Made by a program: the position numbers and the translations under genes. The notes beneath the pieces are model-generated. The model searched no databases and was not told the DNA's origin. It worked only from the letters and a program-made list of their open reading frames with translations. A stretch of DNA of 64,000 bases. Source: Diphasiastrum complanatum. Taxonomy: Eukaryota; Streptophyta; Lycopodiopsida; Lycopodiales; Lycopodiaceae. The number at the start of each line of letters is the position of its first letter. Position 1 is the first letter of the stretch. The DNA lies in assembly GCA_029204225.1 (NCBI GenBank), contig CM055094.1, forward strand, positions 19,721,202-19,785,201, written 5' to 3'. Positions 63,008-64,000 of the stretch are shown piece by piece.

Positions 63008-63513
63008 CTGATCAAACAACATTTATATAGCTAGAACCAATAAAACCCAAGCCGTACACTCGTCGATCCAACAACGGATCAGATCTATGGCGCGTAATAC
63101 AACCGTCCACACGTGTGAGACCACACGTGCTACAATACACGTCAATCTGCCATTCGGCCACGTGCCCAGACGTGCGAGCTAACACGTGCCAGAACACACG
63201 TCACCAAACCATTCGACCACATGGCCACATGTGCAAGTTTCACACGTGCGGATATAGAAGTGTGGTCCCACACGTCAGTTACTGATTGGGCCACGTGACC
63301 ACACATGCGAGCCGATACGTGCAAGAAGACATGTCGTTGATCCATTCGGCCACGTGTCCCCACATGGGATCCCACACGTGTTGATCCAGACGTGCAGTTT
63401 CACACATGCGTATACAAACGTGTGGTTCCACATGTCAGCTACTAACTGGACCACGTTTCGCTATGATTCACACGTGCCAACTTTTTCTCCTATATAAGTC
63501 CATTCCCGGGGAT
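63007..63513 (+). promoter_or_regulatory. CACGTG/ACGTCA-rich upstream region with TATA box, copy 2
   Basis: Near-identical to 48897-49405. ACGTCA occurs at 63139, 63198 and 63272, CACGTG-like palindromes are numerous, and TATATAAG is at 63491-63498. It is placed about 330 bp upstream of the H3-like ATG and could be its promoter; that is inference. Confidence 0.5.
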
Positions 63514-63559
63514 TGTATAGGTTTTCGCGTAATTTGCTGTCATGTTTGATTGCTTCCAT

Positions 63560-63820
63560 ACGACCTGCATTCGTGATATCGCCATCATGCGAGCGACCTC
63601 ATCCCCAGGCCTATTCCTTACACCCTCTCACGTCGTAGCGATATCATCCTGACTTTCCCAGTATTGCCATCATGCAAGCCCCTGTCTCTCCCCGCCTGTC
63701 TTTGCCACTCTCTCGCGTTGTATGCAATATCACCCTTAGAGTTCTCAGTGTTGCCATTACACGAGATAATTTAGCTCTCTCTTTTGCTGTATCTCTGTCC
63801 TCGCATGGTATAGATATCCG
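63560..63820. repeat. Diverged tandem repeat, period about 80-90 bp, in the H3-like leader
   Basis: Three related units: TTGCCATCATGCAAGC-like boxes near 63580, 63662 and 63752, alternating with CTCTCRCGTYGTA...ATATCA boxes near 63627, 63711 and 63793. Confidence 0.6.
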
Positions 63821-63826
63821 TCCTCA

Positions 63827-64000
63827 ATGGCTCAGATGAAACAAACTTGCTAGGCTTACCCATTTTGTTCAACCGTCCCGTCCCCAGACATCTGAATCCA
63901 TACGTCTACAAAGACGCGGAAGACCTCGCCGTCCATGGTTGAGGGACATCAGGGCCTTGCAGAGGTACACCAAACTTGTGATCCTGAAAGCAGCCTTGTA
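63827..64000 (+). pseudogene. Histone H3-like (possibly cenH3-like) 5' end, cut by window edge
   Basis: ATG at 63827 reads MAQMKQT (H3: MARTKQT), then TGC TAG. Dropping one T of ACTTGC gives ...KQTAR, in phase with the frame open from 63846 to the end. That frame contains RRGRPRRPWLRDIRALQRY and then TKLVILKAAL, matching the H3 alpha-N helix (ALREIRRYQKST-x-LLIRK) in L-R-x-I-R-x-x-Q-x-x-T-x-L-x-I-x-K. The tail between is short and unlike canonical H3, more like a centromeric variant (compare RRQGWLKEIRKLQKST in human CENP-A). H3 packs DNA in nucleosomes; cenH3 marks centromeres. The one-base insertion suggests a pseudogene, an assembly error, or a start upstream. The histone fold lies beyond the window. 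Confidence 0.5.

Overview
This window looks like intergenic nuclear DNA of a land plant with a large, transposon-filled genome. The evidence is GT-AG introns, Ty1/copia and Ty3/gypsy fragments, an LTR element primed by initiator Met tRNA, long GA microsatellites and AT-rich spacers. A seedless vascular plant such as a fern is plausible, but nothing here proves it. I see no complete host gene. The one possible host gene is a histone H3-like start cut by the right edge.

Layout. 1-4.4 kb: a broken transposase-like gene of an unnamed family, the last exon of a Ulp1-type (C48) cysteine protease gene, and facing it a three-exon gene of unknown function (called gene M here). 4.45-12.07 kb: four head-to-tail, partly broken copies of an unclassified repeat gene (called RF1), with a copia scrap between them. 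12.194-17.764 kb: a complete young LTR retrotransposon with 647-bp LTRs, a TTGGA target duplication, a perfect primer site, a polypurine tract and one intact 1030-codon ORF that has a copia-type Gag at its start and no recognisable protease, integrase or reverse transcriptase. 18.2-25.3 kb: more copies of the gene M / Ulp1 convergent pair, plus a solo LTR with primer site. 25.3-32.8 kb: a decayed copia gag, a GA array and a long degenerate repeat field. 32.8-40.6 kb: a roughly 1.2-kb inverted repeat enclosing another RF1 copy. 41-46.9 kb: copia fragments, an unknown repeated gene (called U), a second inverted repeat and a gypsy fragment. 47-57.5 kb: segmental duplicates of these blocks. 57.8-61.1 kb: a Penelope-like reverse transcriptase fragment and a gypsy fragment. 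61.2-64 kb: an RF1 copy, another transposase-like exon, a CACGTG/ACGTCA-rich upstream region with a TATA box, and the H3-like start.

How the parts relate. Most blocks occur two to seven times in both orientations, so the window can be read against itself. Two paralogous empty sites confirm the insertion point of the intact LTR element, and shared nonsense mutations date the copies of gene M. The convergent pair (Ulp1 protease gene tail-to-tail with gene M, about 185 bp apart in three places) behaves as a unit and is the best candidate here for an undescribed mobile gene system. Family assignments rest on motifs read by eye; no database search was possible.
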